Shown: positions 16,275 to 25,673 of the stretch, piece by piece
Layout of the letters: each line of letters begins with the position of its first letter
Numbering within the stretch: position 1 is the stretch's first letter
Source of the DNA: an uncultured Roseburia sp.
GTDB lineage: Bacteria > Bacillota > Clostridia > Lachnospirales > Lachnospiraceae
Direction: 5' to 3'
NCBI GenBank assembly: GCA_944380515.1
Contig: CALWHT010000008.1
Coordinates: 20,023-84,022, forward strand
Length of the DNA: 64,000 nucleotides
Translations under genes and position numbers: made by a program
Notes under the pieces: generated by a model
What the model saw: only the letters and a program-made list of their open reading frames with translations
Told to the model about the DNA's origin: nothing
The model's database searches: none

Positions 16275-18269
16275 TTACTTATACTGCCTGCGGAACTGCA
16301 CCGGCGTCATATCATATGCCTTTTTAAACAGCCGGTTAAAATGCTCCACATTCTCATAGCCCACGCTTGCGGCAATCGACTCCACCGTCTGATTTGTCTC
16401 CTTTAGCATCCGCCTTGCCTTTTTCATCCGGGCCGCTTTCACCGCGTCCTGAAACGTCATTCCCGATTTTTCTTTGATATATTTGGAAAGGTAAGGCTTG
16501 GAAAGATGAAACTTTTCCGCAAGCACATCCATCGTCACATCCGCATAATGGTTCTGAATAAAATTCATGATTTCCATGACGCGCGCATCCCTGCCCTCGC
16601 AGATATTTTCGCTTTTCGCCATCTTATTTGCGGCCGTAACAAGCGCTGCGATGGAGCTCTTGATAATATCCTCGTCAATGCCGACGCCCCAGAACTGTCT
16701 GCCCTGGCAGATGATTTCCACATATGCCGCCGCTCTTGCGGAGGAACCAACCGAAATCGCATGCTCCTGGTAAATTGCAAGCTCGTAGCTTACGCCAAAA
16801 TACATCTTGATCGCATTGCTGACCGCGTCCAGACGCCCGTTTCCGTTTGTCTCAATCACTCTGCGCTCGCCGCCCTGCTCAATCGTCACCTTTGCGGAGA
16901 TTCCGTCCTTCTGCTCAAAATGACATTCCGGAATGTCAAACACATCCTTCTGGTTGACATAATGTTCACAAAAAATCTGATAAATCATATCCGGCGTCAA
17001 TTCCTCGTGCCGGTGGTCGGAAACACCCTTGACCAGGTAGCCGACCTCCTCCTTCATCTGATCCGGCAGCACCATGCCAAAATTCTGTTTGAGCACAAAT
17101 GCGACGCCGCCCTTTCCGGACTGGCTGTTGATACGGATAACGTCCGACTCGTATTCCCTTCCGACATCCTTCGGGTCAATCGGCAGATACGGCACATCCC
17201 AGCGCTCCCCGCTCTTTCCCGCTTCTCTCCACGCCATACCCTTGGATATCGCGTCCTGATGGGAACCGGAAAACGCGGTAAACACCAAATCTCCGGCGTA
17301 GGGAGTTCTCTCGTATACCCGCATGCGCGTAAAACGCTCATATTTTTCACGGATGGCGGGCAGGTTGGAAAAGTCAAGCTTCGGGTCTACCCCGTGGCAC
17401 ACCATGTTCAGCGCCAGCGTCACGATATCCACATTTCCGGTACGCTCTCCGTTGCCGAACAGCGTGCCCTCGATGCGGTCCGCCCCCGCGAGCACGCCGA
17501 GCTCCGCGTCGCTGATGCCGCAGCCCCGGTCATTGTGCGGGTGCACGCTCAGCACAACATTGTCCCTGTATTTTAAATGCTTGTGGATGTACTCAATCTG
17601 GCATGCAAACACATGCGGCATTGCAATCTGAACCGTCGTCGGAATATTGATGATCGCCTTGTGCTCCGCATCCGGCTTCCAGACATCAAGCACCGCATTG
17701 CAGACCTCCACCGCGTAATCAACCTCCGTGCCCGGAAAGCTCTCGGGGCTGTACTCAAAGGTAAAGTTGCCGTCGGTCTGCTCCGCAAGCTCCTTTAACA
17801 GCACCGCGCCGTCCACCGCAAGCTGCTTTACCTCCTCCCTGCTCTTTTTAAACACCTGCTCGCGCTGCGCCACGGAGGTGGAGTTGTAGAGGTGAATCAC
17901 GGCGTGGGGCGCTCCCTTGACCGCCTCAAAGGTCTTTTTGATGATATGCTCCCTCGCCTGCGTCAGCACCTGAACCGTAACGTCTTCCGGTATCATATTC
18001 CGCTCGATTAACGCCCTCATAAAATTGTATTCCGTCTCGGAAGCCGCAGGGAATCCTACCTCGATCTCCTTAAAGCCAATATCAACAAGCATCTGGAAAA
18101 ACTCGATTTTTTCCTCGAGGCTCATCGGCTCAATGAGCGCCTGGTTTCCGTCTCTTAAATCGACGCTGCACCAGATGGGCGGCTTGTCGATCGCGTCCTT
18201 TTTTACCCAGTCATAGGTAATTTCCGGCGGCATAAAGTAAGATTTTCCGTATTTTTCTGCAATATTCAT
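16275..18269 (-). CDS. leuA: 2-isopropylmalate synthase fused to a C-terminal AraC-type DNA-binding domain
   Basis: Residues 1-330 form the HMGL-like TIM barrel (metal site SVDLRDGNQ and VHPHNDRG), about 430-560 the LeuA dimer/allosteric domain that binds leucine, and about 565-664 a complete AraC-type double helix-turn-helix (MDVLAEKFHLSKPYLSKYIK, then TVESIAASVGYENVEHFNR, ending TPVQFRRQYK). The frame is open without a break, so this is a genuine fusion of 664 residues against about 560 for leuA2-type enzymes. The enzyme condenses acetyl-CoA with 2-oxoisovalerate. I chose the ATG at 18269 because GGAGG lies upstream. A leucine T-box controls it. The product may also act as a leucine-responsive regulator. 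Confidence 0.92.
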   Translation of the reverse strand: MNIAEKYGKSYFMPPEITYDWVKKDAIDKPPIWCSVDLRDGNQALIEPMSLEEKIEFFQMLVDIGFKEIEVGFPAASETEYNFMRALIERNMIPEDVTVQVLTQAREHIIKKTFEAVKGAPHAVIHLYNSTSVAQREQVFKKSREEVKQLAVDGAVLLKELAEQTDGNFTFEYSPESFPGTEVDYAVEVCNAVLDVWKPDAEHKAIINIPTTVQIAMPHVFACQIEYIHKHLKYRDNVVLSVHPHNDRGCGISDAELGVLAGADRIEGTLFGNGERTGNVDIVTLALNMVCHGVDPKLDFSNLPAIREKYERFTRMRVYERTPYAGDLVFTAFSGSHQDAISKGMAWREAGKSGERWDVPYLPIDPKDVGREYESDVIRINSQSGKGGVAFVLKQNFGMVLPDQMKEEVGYLVKGVSDHRHEELTPDMIYQIFCEHYVNQKDVFDIPECHFEQKDGISAKVTIEQGGERRVIETNGNGRLDAVSNAIKMYFGVSYELAIYQEHAISVGSSARAAAYVEIICQGRQFWGVGIDEDIIKSSIAALVTAANKMAKSENICEGRDARVMEIMNFIQNHYADVTMDVLAEKFHLSKPYLSKYIKEKSGMTFQDAVKAARMKKARRMLKETNQTVESIAASVGYENVEHFNRLFKKAYDMTPVQFRRQYK

Positions 18270-18292
18270 AATAATCCTCCTAAATTTCCATA

Positions 18293-18595
18293 AAATAAAA
18301 AAGTCTCCGTAGAAAACCTTTCGATTCATCTACAGAGACGCAAAATCATTCTTTACGCGGTACCACTCTGCTTCATGACGTCCGCTTTCCCGCAAAACGC
18401 CACGCTCTCTCCGGCACTGTTATGCCTTCTCCCCTTTCTACGGCGGGCACTCCGTCCGAACCTACCCAACACGCGTATCCCGCATGCCTTCAGCCGGCAG
18501 CTCCAAGGTGAGTTCCCCGTATTCCTCCGACCGCCTTGCACCCTCCGGCGGCTCTCTGATTTCCGGTCCACGGCTACTGCTCCTTTTCATCGCTT
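18293..18595 (-). ncRNA. Leucine T-box leader with terminator
   Basis: The minus strand carries the T-box sequence AGAGTGGTACCGCG (18356-18369), the Stem I AGTA motif (GCAGTAGCCG), and a specifier region GAACTCACC whose CTC codon (18510-18512) specifies leucine. A terminator follows: GTCTCTGTAGA pairs with TCTACGGAGAC, then six T (18293-18339). Uncharged tRNA-Leu should stabilise the antiterminator and switch leuA on. The 458 bases between leuA and the Rrf2 gene hold this leader and its promoter. Confidence 0.93.
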
Positions 18596-18620
18596 TTCAT
18601 TTGGAACAATTGTGTTATAC

Positions 18621-18650
18621 ATAGTAACACATCCTGCCTGTACATGGCAA
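18621..18650 (-). promoter_or_regulatory. Promoter of the leuA T-box transcript
   Basis: Minus-strand -35 TTGCCA (18645-18650) and -10 TACTAT (18621-18626), 18-bp spacer, about 25 bases before the T-box Stem I. Confidence 0.6.
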
Positions 18651-18727
18651 GGTGTTATTTTATCAATTTTCTTGATTTATTATATCGTTTTTGAAAACGA
18701 TGTTACACACCCCTTTGGCGCATATTC

Positions 18728-19159
18728 CTATATAATATATTCTCCGGCACGCTGCCGCTCAAAATCCACCAAATCCGCAAGCGTAATGCTGTCCACCACT
18801 TCGTTTATGGCATCGTTCATCTTTTTCCATACCATGAGGGTGGCGCAGTCATGCATCCTTTTGCACTGCATTTCATCCTCCACACACGCCACGGGCGCAA
18901 GGCTTCCCTCCGTCAGGCGCAGAATCATCCCCACCGTGTATTCCTCCGGCCGCTTTGTCAGAATATAGCCTCCCTGCGCGCCCCGGACACTCTTGACATA
19001 CTTCGCTTTATTCAGAACCGAAATAATCTGCTCCAGGTATTTATCCGAGATTTCCTGCCGCCTCGCGATATCCTTAAGACTGACCGGCTCTCCGGTGTGA
19101 TGAAGCGCCAAATCAAGCATCAGGCGCAGCGCATACCTTCCTTTTGTCGATATTTTCAT
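18728..19159 (-). CDS. Rrf2-family transcriptional regulator (IscR/CymR-like)
   Basis: The 143-residue protein begins MKISTKGRYALRLMLDLA, the standard Rrf2 start, with a winged helix (DIARRQEISDKYLEQI) and the wing SVRGAQGGY. Three cysteines (ACVEDEMQCKRMHDCATL) have the IscR-type spacing for an Fe-S cluster, which suggests cluster sensing. AGAGGAAAAG precedes the ATG at 19159. It has its own promoter. Candidate targets are nifS-nifU, whose promoter carries a palindrome, and itself; this is inference. Confidence 0.9.
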   Translation of the reverse strand: MKISTKGRYALRLMLDLALHHTGEPVSLKDIARRQEISDKYLEQIISVLNKAKYVKSVRGAQGGYILTKRPEEYTVGMILRLTEGSLAPVACVEDEMQCKRMHDCATLMVWKKMNDAINEVVDSITLADLVDFERQRAGEYII

Positions 19160-19220
19160 GCTTTTCCTCTTTCCTTTACAAACTCCGGCAGCCCTTTTCG
19201 CGCCGCCTTCCTTTACGCAA

Positions 19221-19249
19221 AGTATAGCCCTGTATTCATACCGTGTCAA
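19221..19249 (-). promoter_or_regulatory. Promoter of the Rrf2 gene
   Basis: Minus-strand -35 TTGACA (19244-19249) and -10 TATACT (19221-19226) with a 17-bp spacer. The bases just upstream of and into the -35, AATCCTATTGACA, resemble the half-site plus -35 of the nifS promoter (AATTCCTATCTTGACA), suggesting shared control. Confidence 0.7.
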
Positions 19250-19255
19250 TAGGAT

Positions 19256-19576
19256 TTAAAACACCTCGCACCGCCATTGATACCGCTCCAAATCCACATG
19301 TCCGTCCGACACCTCCACGCCGTCCGCCTCAAGCAGAAGCTTCTGGCGGTTCACGCCTCCGAACGCAAAGGCATCGGAGAGCCGTCCCTCCCGGTTGACG
19401 ACCCGGTAACAGGGAATCGACTCCGGGTCCGGATTTACGTGGAGGGCATAGCCTACGACTCTGGCCCATCTGTGGTTGCCCGCAAGCGCCGCTACCTGCC
19501 CGTAGGTCGCCACCGTTCCCCTGGGAATCTGTTTTACCACCTCGTAAATTTTTTGATAGGAATTTTTCTCCTGCAT
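19256..19576 (-). CDS. Alkyltransferase-like / MGMT-family DNA-binding protein
   Basis: A 106-residue protein consisting only of the C-terminal DNA-binding domain of O6-methylguanine methyltransferase: RGTVATYGQVAALAG helix-turn-helix, the Arg finger in NHRWARVVG, and the active-site region IPCYRVVNREG. The methyl-acceptor cysteine is kept but the usual PCHRV has Tyr in place of His, which should weaken cysteine activation. Alkyltransferase-like proteins, which lack the Cys, flag lesions for excision repair. The start at 19576 has GAAGGT upstream. It may be a weak transferase or an ATL-like protein. Confidence 0.85.
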   Translation of the reverse strand: MQEKNSYQKIYEVVKQIPRGTVATYGQVAALAGNHRWARVVGYALHVNPDPESIPCYRVVNREGRLSDAFAFGGVNRQKLLLEADGVEVSDGHVDLERYQWRCEVF

Positions 19577-19641
19577 ACTTACCTTCTCTCCTGCGATATG
19601 TATCACTTTACTATGTGCATTTTATCACAATAAAAATTATT

Positions 19642-19671
19642 TTGACATAATATGACAAATGATACTAAAAT
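19642..19671 (+). promoter_or_regulatory. Promoter of the first chemoreceptor gene
   Basis: -35 TTGACA (19642-19647) and -10 TAAAAT (19666-19671) with an 18-bp spacer, 53 bases before the start. Confidence 0.55.
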
Positions 19672-19724
19672 ATAGTCAGTTTTAAAATCTTGTAGATTTC
19701 TTAGTAAAACGAAGGAGGTTTTAT

Positions 19725-21242
19725 ATGAATACAATATCCAAAGATCTTACACAACCAGACATTGCGAACGCAAGCCGTAATCAATCAGCGCTTGTCGGTG
19801 TCTGCATTATGAACGTCATTCTGCTGGCAGCTTATCTGATTGAATATATAAAGGGCGCCCGATCCCTGCCGTCCTTCGCAATTGTGGCTGCTGTCTGTAT
19901 CCTTCCCAGCGTCATTTCACTTTTCATCTATACCAGGCGGCAGGATGCGCTGTCTATCCGCTATATCTGTGCCGTCGGCTTCGGCATCCTGTATGGCTAT
20001 GTGATGTTCACCACCACCACGGATTTGTCTTTCTGTTATGTAATCGTCATATTCGTTATCCTGATTGTATATATGGATTTAAAGCTTTCTTTTTCGCTCG
20101 GCGGCTTTGCCCTTTTGGTGAACCTTATCCGCACTGTCTACATCGCGAGTACAAGAGGACTGTCCTCCACAGACATCACAAATGCCGAAATTATTTTTGC
20201 CTGCATTATCTTGTCTTGTGTATTTACCGTTCTCGCCGTCTCCAAGATGTCAAAAATTAATGAAGCAAATATCACAAAAGCCGATAACGATAAAGCGCGC
20301 TCTGACGAGCTGCTGAAGCTTACCTTAAAGGTCGCAGCTTCGCTCGCTGAAAATATCCAAAACGTATCGAACAACGCGGCCCGGCTCCATGATTCGATTG
20401 CCACCACCCAGTCGGACATGGAAAAGCTTTCAAACGATACGGCTGAAACAGCCGACGCGATTATCAGCCAGCAGAAAAATACAGAAGAAATCAATCATCA
20501 GATTTCCTCTGTCTCATCCATAACGGAGGCCTTGTTAAACAGCGCAACTGAAACCTCAAATAATTTGGATGCCAGCAGGCAGGTAATGCAGGAGCTCGTG
20601 CATCAGGTCCAGGTTTCCGGTAATTCCAGCAATATGGTATCTGACTCCATGAAGGATTTAAAGGATTATGCCGACCGGATGCAGAGCATTATGGCCCTGA
20701 TCAGCAGCGTCGCTTCCCAGACGGCTCTTTTAGCGCTCAACGCAAGTATAGAAGCTGCCCGCGCGGGAGAAGCCGGACGCGGCTTTGCGGTAGTCGCATC
20801 GGAAATCTCCAGCCTCGCCGCCCAGACTAACAATGCAACCGGCGACATCAACCAGTTGATTGAAAATATTGTAGGGGCCATTTCTTCGGTCACGGATTCC
20901 ACGGGAAGCCTGCTCGAAAGTCTTTCTCAGCAAAGCACCTACATCGGTTCTGCCGCCGATTATTTTTCGATGATTGAAAATAATACTCAGAGTACGTTGT
21001 CCCATATGGAAGAACTCAAAGAAACAGTTGACGCCGTTTCCGGCGCCAACATTGAGATTATCAACAGTATCAATCACGTGTCTGACATCACCCGCAAGGT
21101 TGCTGCGGGTGCAGCGACAACCCTTTCCGCCTGCCGCGAAAACCTTGAGAGCATTTCAGACATTACCGCAATTACGGAAGCTCTGAAAAAAGACGCCAAC
21201 GATTTAAAGACTCATTCAAATCTTCCCAACGGTGCCTCATAA
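19725..21242 (+). CDS. Methyl-accepting chemotaxis protein with a multi-helix membrane sensor
   Basis: A 505-residue protein with about six membrane helices in residues 22-190 and no large extracellular domain, then a long coiled-coil signalling domain with the hairpin tip [24 protein letters not shown]. The protein is expected to signal to CheA/CheW; its stimulus is probably perceived within or at the membrane. No HAMP domain is obvious. GGAGG precedes the start. Its 3' end overlaps the convergent lipoprotein gene by 31 bp. No other chemotaxis genes are next to it. Confidence 0.9.
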   Translation: MNTISKDLTQPDIANASRNQSALVGVCIMNVILLAAYLIEYIKGARSLPSFAIVAAVCILPSVISLFIYTRRQDALSIRYICAVGFGILYGYVMFTTTTDLSFCYVIVIFVILIVYMDLKLSFSLGGFALLVNLIRTVYIASTRGLSSTDITNAEIIFACIILSCVFTVLAVSKMSKINEANITKADNDKARSDELLKLTLKVAASLAENIQNVSNNAARLHDSIATTQSDMEKLSNDTAETADAIISQQKNTEEINHQISSVSSITEALLNSATETSNNLDASRQVMQELVHQVQVSGNSSNMVSDSMKDLKDYADRMQSIMALISSVASQTALLALNASIEAARAGEAGRGFAVVASEISSLAAQTNNATGDINQLIENIVGAISSVTDSTGSLLESLSQQSTYIGSAADYFSMIENNTQSTLSHMEELKETVDAVSGANIEIINSINHVSDITRKVAAGAATTLSACRENLESISDITAITEALKKDANDLKTHSNLPNGAS

Positions 21243-21796
21243 TCCGCATGGCCGCTGCTCCACGCATTGCCCTCCACCAATATGGTGAGGTACTCCGCGT
21301 CATAGGCTTCCAAAAAAGTATTCACAACACCGCCGACGGAGACATACTCCCCGGCGGTTCCGTAATTGGAGACAAACTGCTCAAACTCTGCGGATAAATC
21401 CAGCGTAAGCTGTTCTCCGCCGTCCGAAAAGGACAAAACCTCCGTCTCCTCCGGCACCACATCCTTTTGTGCCAGCGCCGCAATGATATTTTCCGGCGTC
21501 AGCTCTGACAACGTCACAATCTCGGTGTCAAACCCGTCGGCGTTCGCGTTTCCATAATATAACGTAATCTCAACAAAACCTTCCTCCACCATCTCGCTTC
21601 CGCCGTCCAGGGAAAGTTCCGTTTCCGATGCGGGCTCTTTTGTTTCGGACACATGTTCCGTACTTCCGTTTGGCTCCTGCACATTCCCCTCCTGCGTATT
21701 ACCGTTTTCCGCAGGGGCATTTCCGTTCGTACCGCCGCATCCTGCCAGCATCAGGCACAGCGCCGCTGCTGCAAACAAATATCGTCTCTTTCTCAT
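21212..21796 (-). CDS. GerMN-domain lipoprotein
   Basis: A 194-residue protein with a type II signal peptide (lipobox LAGC, Cys20), a low-complexity Asn/Glu/Ser/Thr linker (21-70) and a C-terminal GerMN domain ([13 protein letters not shown] start, [21 protein letters not shown]). GerMN domains occur in sporulation and germination lipoproteins and in cell-envelope proteins. The start at 21796 has GGGGGGA upstream; another ATG at 21808 is possible. It overlaps the chemoreceptor gene tail to tail. Confidence 0.82.
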   Translation of the reverse strand: MRKRRYLFAAAALCLMLAGCGGTNGNAPAENGNTQEGNVQEPNGSTEHVSETKEPASETELSLDGGSEMVEEGFVEITLYYGNANADGFDTEIVTLSELTPENIIAALAQKDVVPEETEVLSFSDGGEQLTLDLSAEFEQFVSNYGTAGEYVSVGGVVNTFLEAYDAEYLTILVEGNAWSSGHADYEAPLGRFE

Positions 21797-21904
21797 AATT
21801 CCCCCCATTTCTGCGCTGCTTTGCGCAAAGCTGTATTTGTTTTATTATAATATATTTTCCCCAAGCTGTGGGACTTTGACCCTGAAATTAAGAAATTCTT
21901 CAAA

Positions 21905-22741
21905 CTAATGGAAGCTTTCCCCAGCTCTGCCGAGGATTTGAACGGATATTTCGGTCACGTAATCCTCCTCCCGCTCCGCCATGAGCTGGTCCACCGCATA
22001 GACCTCTACAAATTCCCCGGCAAGCCGCAGTCCGTTTTTCTTTGCGTAGTCGAGCATTTTTTCATAGGCATCGCCGATATTTCTCCAATGGCCCTGAAAA
22101 TAAGTGACCAGATATTCGCCCTCCGGCAGCTCTGAATAGTTCAAACCGCCCTCTTTTTTCTTCATCAGCAGTATGACATTTCCGTAATTGTCATAAATCC
22201 TTTGTCGGATGTCCCTTTCATACTGGATATACCCGATTTCATAGCAGACGCTCCTGCTGCGGCTCTCGTAAAACGCAATCAGCTCCGCCGTCTTCTCTGC
22301 AAAAACCGTATCGCTGGAATTCTCAAAGGTGCGCATCAGATAATAATACCGGGGCTGCTGCCGTATCACGAACTGCCCCTCCTCAAGATTCAGCCAGCTT
22401 CTCACCTTCGCGCTCTTTTCCCGCATCCATTGCTTTCGGTCCTTTAATCTCCGAATCCGTTCATCCAGAAGCTTTTCCTCCCTGCGAAACAGCTCCAGCA
22501 GCTTTTGGGGATTCCTGCCGTTTAAAAATTCGCGGATTTCGTGCAGGGACATACCAAGATCCTTTAACATGATAATCGCATCCAAAACCTCTATCTGATG
22601 GATGGAATAATAACGGTATTCGTTATCCAATACGATTTCCGGGCAAAAAAGACCGATTTTATCATAGTGAAACAATGTATTTTTTGTGACATGGGCAAGC
22701 TTTGCCAACTCTCCGGTCGTCAGGTATTGGCTTCGGTCCAT
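21905..22741 (-). CDS. MerR-family regulator with a GyrI-like effector domain
   Basis: A 278-residue regulator. The N-terminal winged helix starts [22 protein letters not shown], followed by a long coiled coil (about 80-125) and a C-terminal effector domain resembling GyrI/BmrR that binds hydrophobic or drug-like compounds. The start at 22741 has GGGAGA upstream. It is divergent from a MATE efflux pump gene whose promoter has the stretched spacer and palindrome typical of MerR activation, so it probably activates the pump in response to substrate. Confidence 0.88.
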   Translation of the reverse strand: MDRSQYLTTGELAKLAHVTKNTLFHYDKIGLFCPEIVLDNEYRYYSIHQIEVLDAIIMLKDLGMSLHEIREFLNGRNPQKLLELFRREEKLLDERIRRLKDRKQWMREKSAKVRSWLNLEEGQFVIRQQPRYYYLMRTFENSSDTVFAEKTAELIAFYESRSRSVCYEIGYIQYERDIRQRIYDNYGNVILLMKKKEGGLNYSELPEGEYLVTYFQGHWRNIGDAYEKMLDYAKKNGLRLAGEFVEVYAVDQLMAEREEDYVTEISVQILGRAGESFH

Positions 22742-22772
22742 AACGTTCTCCCTTCTTCCTGCGAAAAAACAC

Positions 22773-22803
22773 TTGACTATATGGTAACCATATAGTTTAT
22801 CAT
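22773..22803 (+). promoter_or_regulatory. MerR-type promoter of the MATE pump with palindromic operator
   Basis: -35 TTGACT (22773-22778) and -10 TATCAT (22798-22803) are 19 bp apart, the overlong spacer that MerR proteins untwist. The spacer holds a perfect palindrome, ACTATATGGT (22776-22785), one central base, ACCATATAGT (22787-22796). Confidence 0.85.
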
Positions 22804-22844
22804 AGCATTTGTGCCGTTTTAGGGCAAGAAAGAAGGAGGTTATT

Positions 22845-24173
22845 ATGGCACAGTCCATCGGTCAGAAATTTACACCCGCAGCTTTGCTTCGATTTGCATT
22901 TCCATCAATGGTTATGATGATGCTCATGTCCTGCTACACCATTGTAGACGGAATTTTTATTTCACGCTTTTTGGGGGATAACGCATTATCCTCGGTAAAT
23001 ATTGTTTATCCCGTTATTAACATTCTGCTGGCCATCGGCGTAATGTTGTCCACCGGAGGCAGCGCCGTTGTGGCAAAAAAGATGGGGGAGGGGAAACAGG
23101 ATGAGGCCAAACAGGACTTTTCCATGTTTACCGCCATCGGCGTTGGCGCAAGTCTTGTGATCCTTGCCGCCACGCTTCTGTTTTTGGAGCCTGTCTGCCG
23201 TATGCTGGGTGCGAACGATGCCCTGCTTAACAACTGCATGGCCTACCTGCGCACGGTAATTTTATTTGCCCCGGCCTGCATGCTCCAAAGCCTGTTCCAG
23301 GCGTTTTTCGTGACGGCCGGGAAACCGCATATCGGACTTACCCTCATTGTCAGTGCCGGCATCTGCAACGGCATCCTGGACTATGTTTTTCTCGGTCCGC
23401 TTGGCTTCGGCATCGAGGGAGCCGCCCTTGCCACCGGAATCGGACAGATGATTCCCGCCGTATTCGGCGTCTGCTATTTTTTCTTTGTAAAAGGGGATTT
23501 GCATTTCACGGGATTCCGTGTTTATGGAAAGACACTGGGCGCAGCCTGCGTAAACGGTTCGTCCGAAATGGTCACAAATCTCTCCAACGCGGTAATTACG
23601 TATCTGTTCAATCAGACCATGCTGCGCCTTGCGGGAGAATCCGGCGTTGCCGCGATTACGATCATCCTGTACGCGGAATTTTTATTTAACGCGCTCTACC
23701 TTGGATTTTCGATGGGAGTTGCCCCGGTAATCAGCTACCACTATGGGGCAAAAAACGATGCGGAGCTTCAAAATATCTACCGTATCAGCCGGAGGTTTGT
23801 CATTCTTTCCTCCTTCGTGATTATGGCGGCCTCCTTCCTTTCCTCAAATGGTATTGTGGGGATTTTTGTCGACAGCGGCACACAAACCTATGCGCTTGCC
23901 GTGGAAGGGTTTTCCCTGTTCTCCCTGGCCTTTTTGTTCAGCGGATTTAATATATTTTCGTCGGCGCTCTTCACCGCTCTCTCCGACGGAAAAACCTCGG
24001 CGATCATCTCTTTTATAAGGACCTTCGGTTTTATCCTGATATCTCTTTTAACGCTCCCGGCGCTTTTCGGCGTAACCGGCGTGTGGATGGCGATTCCGAC
24101 GGCAGAATTTTTTACCATGTTTTTATCGTGGTATTTCCACCGCTCCAAGAGCAGTGTTTACCATTATGCCTGA
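22845..24173 (+). CDS. MATE-family multidrug efflux transporter
   Basis: A 442-residue, 12-helix protein of the MATE/MepA type ([20 protein letters not shown] start, [26 protein letters not shown]). It uses Na+ or H+ gradients to expel cationic drugs. The start at 22845 follows AAGGAGG; it is controlled by the MerR-type promoter. The 3' end overlaps the convergent CBS gene by 10 bp. Confidence 0.9.
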   Translation: MAQSIGQKFTPAALLRFAFPSMVMMMLMSCYTIVDGIFISRFLGDNALSSVNIVYPVINILLAIGVMLSTGGSAVVAKKMGEGKQDEAKQDFSMFTAIGVGASLVILAATLLFLEPVCRMLGANDALLNNCMAYLRTVILFAPACMLQSLFQAFFVTAGKPHIGLTLIVSAGICNGILDYVFLGPLGFGIEGAALATGIGQMIPAVFGVCYFFFVKGDLHFTGFRVYGKTLGAACVNGSSEMVTNLSNAVITYLFNQTMLRLAGESGVAAITIILYAEFLFNALYLGFSMGVAPVISYHYGAKNDAELQNIYRISRRFVILSSFVIMAASFLSSNGIVGIFVDSGTQTYALAVEGFSLFSLAFLFSGFNIFSSALFTALSDGKTSAIISFIRTFGFILISLLTLPALFGVTGVWMAIPTAEFFTMFLSWYFHRSKSSVYHYA

Positions 24174-24583
24174 TGGGAAGACTCCGAGGCTTTTCTGCCG
24201 AGATACGCCAGAATGTCCTTTCTTGTGACGATACCGATAAATACGCGCTTGTCATCCACTACAGGGACAAAATTCTGGTTCATGACCTTGTCAAACAGGT
24301 TTTCCATGGATTCCCGGATATTGACAGCCTGATTGTCCCTCCGGCGCTCAATGGATGTAATCGGCATGTCCTCCAAAAATTTAAGCTGCGGAAAATTCCG
24401 GTCCTTTAAGAACCAGAGCAGGTCGCCTTCGGTAACGGTTCCTATATATCTGCCGCCCTCGCTTAAAAGCGGAATTGCGCTGTAGCCGTGGTGTTCCATC
24501 TTTTCCAGGACCTGCCGAAGCGTATCTGTCTCCTCCACATATGCCACCTCTTTCTTCGGCGTCAAAAAAAATAATATGTTCAT
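24164..24583 (-). CDS. Tandem CBS domain protein
   Basis: A 139-residue protein made of two CBS motifs only (GYSAIPLLSEGGRYIGTVTEGD, in parts, and FVPVVDDKRVFIGIVTRKDIL). Such small proteins bind adenine nucleotides or S-adenosylmethionine as energy or metabolite sensors; the partner is unknown. GAAGG lies before the start. It is transcribed toward the MATE gene and overlaps it by 10 bp. Confidence 0.88.
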   Translation of the reverse strand: MNILFFLTPKKEVAYVEETDTLRQVLEKMEHHGYSAIPLLSEGGRYIGTVTEGDLLWFLKDRNFPQLKFLEDMPITSIERRRDNQAVNIRESMENLFDKVMNQNFVPVVDDKRVFIGIVTRKDILAYLGRKASESSHQA

Positions 24584-24752
24584 ACAAGCACCTTCAATTC
24601 TGATGTATTTGATGGTCCTATTGTATCAGAAATTTCCTTGTTCCGCAAACGTGCCGGGCAGCATTATATGTTTTAAATGGGGCTCCTTACTCTGTCCCAT
24701 ACAATAATTAAAAAGAGGACAACCGCCCATGATTACTATTTTTTACATTTCA

Positions 24753-25416
24753 TTACGCTTCTGACAGCAACCGTTTCTTAATCCTCTCTATTTGCACCTC
24801 TTCCAACCCGCAGCTCTTTAAATAATTTTCTGCGGAACCGTACCTCTCTATCATCAAATCATAAAAGGCTCATTAACAGCATTGCCATAACACCGGTTCT
24901 GTCTTTCCCAGCCGTACAATGAAACAAAATACAGCCTTCAGGTGCCTTTTCGATTGCTGTAAAAATTTCCCTGCTTACCTCTTTGTTTTCTAACATCCTT
25001 GCATACAATGTGCCAAGTCCCATTTCGATATCTTCCGCCCTGACCTGCGTAGCATCTGTAACGTCTCTTCCTAAAAAGGGGATTCTTACATATTCTACTC
25101 CTTCTATCCCCATCAAACAATCCGGAAATTTTTCCGCTTCGGCATCACTGCGCAAATCTACAACTATACGCACGCCATATCCCAGCAAAAAATCTGTATC
25201 TTCATCTGTAAGGGCGCTTATATCATCTGCGCGTAAAAAGCGATGATATACCGTCTGTCCGCCATCCTTCACAGGATAACCGCCAAGCTCTCTCACATTA
25301 CAGGCATTTTGCAAAGGCAGACGTACCCAGTTTTTTTCATAATCTAACCTCTCGAATAACGCATATAAAAAGTATGATGAAGATTTACCATTCTCAAGAT
25401 TAACTATATAAAACAA
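24753..25416 (-). pseudogene. Tyrosine/dual-specificity phosphatase pseudogene with internal deletion
   Basis: The first part matches the bacterial tyrosine phosphatase family (NVRELGGYPVKDGG, the catalytic loop HCTAGKDRTG), but the frame stops 13 codons after the loop. The next bases read, in another frame, MIERYGSAENYLKSCG to a stop at 24753, which is the normal C-terminus of this family. The alpha-helical segment of some 50-60 codons that normally joins them is missing, so a deletion has removed it and broken the frame. The 5' end has only a TTG in the T tract of a terminator, so it may be truncated too. Confidence 0.8.
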
Positions 25417-25475
25417 AAATACCGTCTGGCAAGTCGATATTTGTCTCCCCAGACGATTGACACTTGCCAGACGGT
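25410..25475 (-). terminator. Strong terminator hairpin after the CPBP operon
   Basis: Perfect 14-bp arms ACCGTCTGGCAAGT (25421-25434) and its complement (25462-25475) enclose a loop with a nested GTCT/AGAC helix. On the minus strand the stem is followed by ATTTTTGTTTT. It ends transcription from the CPBP side. The upstream stretch 25476-25673 also holds hairpins but no gene that I can support. Confidence 0.8.
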
Positions 25476-25673
25476 ATAATCATAAAAAAAGCAGACAGAT
25501 AACCACCCAGCGAATCGCAAAATGCAACTTCATTTCTCATGTTAGACGGGTGGAATTTATTTTTTCTCAAACTGCTCCAGTCGTCTGTTTGCCATGCAAA
25601 CAAACAGACTTCCTAACACGGATTATTTCCTATACACTCTATTCGCAGACAGCATCCCGAAATTTTTCTCTTC

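Noticed and set aside
18353-18571. Small ORF on the minus strand upstream of leuA
   Set aside because: It lies wholly inside the T-box leader and its codons coincide with conserved RNA elements; no ribosome binding site.
3428-18640. Shared TAACACATCCTGCC in the lepB (3431-3444) and leuA (18625-18638) promoters
   Set aside because: A few 14-base matches are expected by chance in a window of this size and both lie in generic promoter context; no common regulator is implied.
25400-25603. 67-codon frame on the minus strand beginning MFAWQTDDW
   Set aside because: It covers hairpins and the terminator stem, has no supported ribosome binding site and no family match.
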